Positions 63,438-64,000 of a stretch of 64,000 nucleotides of DNA are shown here, in pieces (the stretch's first letter is position 1; each line of letters starts with the position of its first letter). The notes under the pieces are model-generated. The model was not told where the DNA came from. It saw nothing but the letters and a program-made list of their open reading frames with translations, and ran no database searches. Source of the stretch: Kibdelosporangium banguiense. Lineage in GTDB: Bacteria > Actinomycetota > Actinomycetes > Mycobacteriales > Pseudonocardiaceae. Where the stretch lies: assembly GCF_017876405.1 (NCBI RefSeq), contig NZ_JAGINW010000001.1, forward strand, positions 1,749,203-1,813,202, read 5' to 3'. Both the position numbers and the translations under genes were made by a program.

Positions 63438-64000
63438 TCGTCCCGCCTGCGCCTGCGCCGGGGCGTTTCAGCGTTTCCATATGCCGCAAGCAGTTCGTTC
63501 ACCGACTTGCCCTCCGCGTGTGACCCCGAGGGCTCAGGCGGTGGAGGAGGCTTCGCGTGGGTTCCGGAGTTGCGGGCCTGCAGGGTCTCCTGCCACGAAG
63601 GCGCGTCGTCGGCACGGCGACGACGTCCTCCGGCGTCCTGCGCGGCAGCTGGTCCCGGCTCAGGGGCGCGACGACGGCCGCTGGCGGAGTCGTCCGCACG
63701 GCGGCGACCACCTGCGTCCGGACCGTCAGGCGGCTGGACGACACGACTGGACGGGTCCGGCTTACGAACTGGAGGCGGCGGGGGTGGCGGTGGCTCAGGC
63801 TTGCGCACAGGGGTTACGCGCACGGACGACTCAGCTGAACGGTTAGGCGGCGGCACAGGCGCAACGCCGCGCATCGACGGTTCGCGAACCGGTGGAGCAA
63901 CGGGGGCGCTGCGCATGGAGGCTTCGGCCGCACGGGCTGGGGGCTCGGGCGGGCGAGCAGGAATGGGCTCCGGAAGCGGCTGGATCTGCGTCGGGGCCTC
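63434..64000 (-). CDS. Proline/arginine-rich protein, N-terminus outside window
   Basis: The C-terminal 188 residues of an ORF that stays open through base 64000. The visible part is disordered: proline runs (PPPPPPPP), repeated GRRRADD-type segments, and the closing SVNELLAAYGNAETPRRRRRRDD. The tail resembles the cytosolic end of actinobacterial membrane proteins, but no recognised domain lies inside the window. Function cannot be assigned. Confidence 0.65.
   Translation of the reverse strand, partial: EAPTQIQPLPEPIPARPPEPPARAAEASMRSAPVAPPVREPSMRGVAPVPPPNRSAESSVRVTPVRKPEPPPPPPPPVRKPDPSSRVVQPPDGPDAGGRRRADDSASGRRRAPEPGPAAAQDAGGRRRRADDAPSWQETLQARNSGTHAKPPPPPEPSGSHAEGKSVNELLAAYGNAETPRRRRRRDD

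Noticed and set aside
63434..64000. Tandem repeat array in the proline/arginine-rich end
   Set aside because: The repetition is low-complexity coding sequence (Pro and GRRRADD-type segments), not a DNA repeat with fixed period.
1..64000. CRISPR arrays, prophage, transposase or integrase genes
   Set aside because: None was found on either strand by reading; the only dispersed repeat is the structured intergenic element, which has no associated transposase here.

Overview
The window is high-GC actinobacterial chromosome. The core genes keep the order known from Mycobacterium (radA-lpqE-carD-ispD-ispF, cysS-rlmB, carbonic anhydrase-mutY-hydrolase-mhuD, clpC-lsr2-lysS, coaX-panD-panC), while ectoine, OtsA/OtsB and AfsR/SARP genes sit between them. 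I infer a filamentous Pseudonocardiales-type actinomycete (Amycolatopsis/Kibdelosporangium/Lentzea-like). The species cannot be fixed from this window.

Layout. 1-10.3 kb, mostly accessory and leftward: the N-terminal part of a SARP/NB-ARC regulator; the ectABCD ectoine/hydroxyectoine operon; an aldo/keto reductase; a cyclase-like protein next to a Crp/Fnr regulator; a DUF445 membrane protein overlapping an Abi-alpha-like protein; and decayed gene fragments. 10.3-18.5 kb: a HAAS membrane protein, tRNA-Thr(UGU), a ThrE-type exporter, otsA and a fused OtsB-GH15 protein, then an ECF sigma factor overlapping a membrane-anchored protein. 18.5-26.2 kb: housekeeping block (radA, lpqE, carD, a degenerate ispD, ispF, an F420-type oxidoreductase, a HAD hydrolase, cysS, rlmB). 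26.2-38.7 kb: an MBOAT acyltransferase, two more DUF445 proteins around an MpaB-type oxygenase, a methyltransferase, a zinc-type ABC transporter behind a Zur-like box, an MsiK-like sugar ATPase behind two DasR-type dre sites, and a LacI regulator.

38.7-50.5 kb: carbonic anhydrase, mutY, an M1 peptidase, a hydrolase, a 2'-5' RNA ligase-like protein, mhuD, a sirtuin, an EEP-family protein, and a DrrAB-type ABC exporter convergent with a large SARP/NB-ARC/TPR regulator. 50.5-64 kb: clpC, an iron-box-controlled orphan ABC ATPase, lsr2, lysS, a methyltransferase, coaX-panD-panC-DUF2520 (pantothenate/CoA), a PrsW protease, and a PEP mutase/isocitrate lyase-like enzyme divergent from a LysR regulator. 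A proline-rich ORF is cut by the window end.

The most unusual signals are: (1) a roughly 131-190 bp structured repeat present three times, always 3-21 nt behind a stop codon and in the same orientation to that upstream gene, with base-pair-preserving differences between copies; one copy contains the sirtuin start codon; (2) a cyclase homologue keeping both metal aspartates beside a Crp-type regulator with an intact cyclic-nucleotide pocket, possibly in one transcription unit with an Abi-alpha/DUF445 pair; (3) an IspD that lacks its nucleotide-binding loop although it sits intact between carD and ispF.
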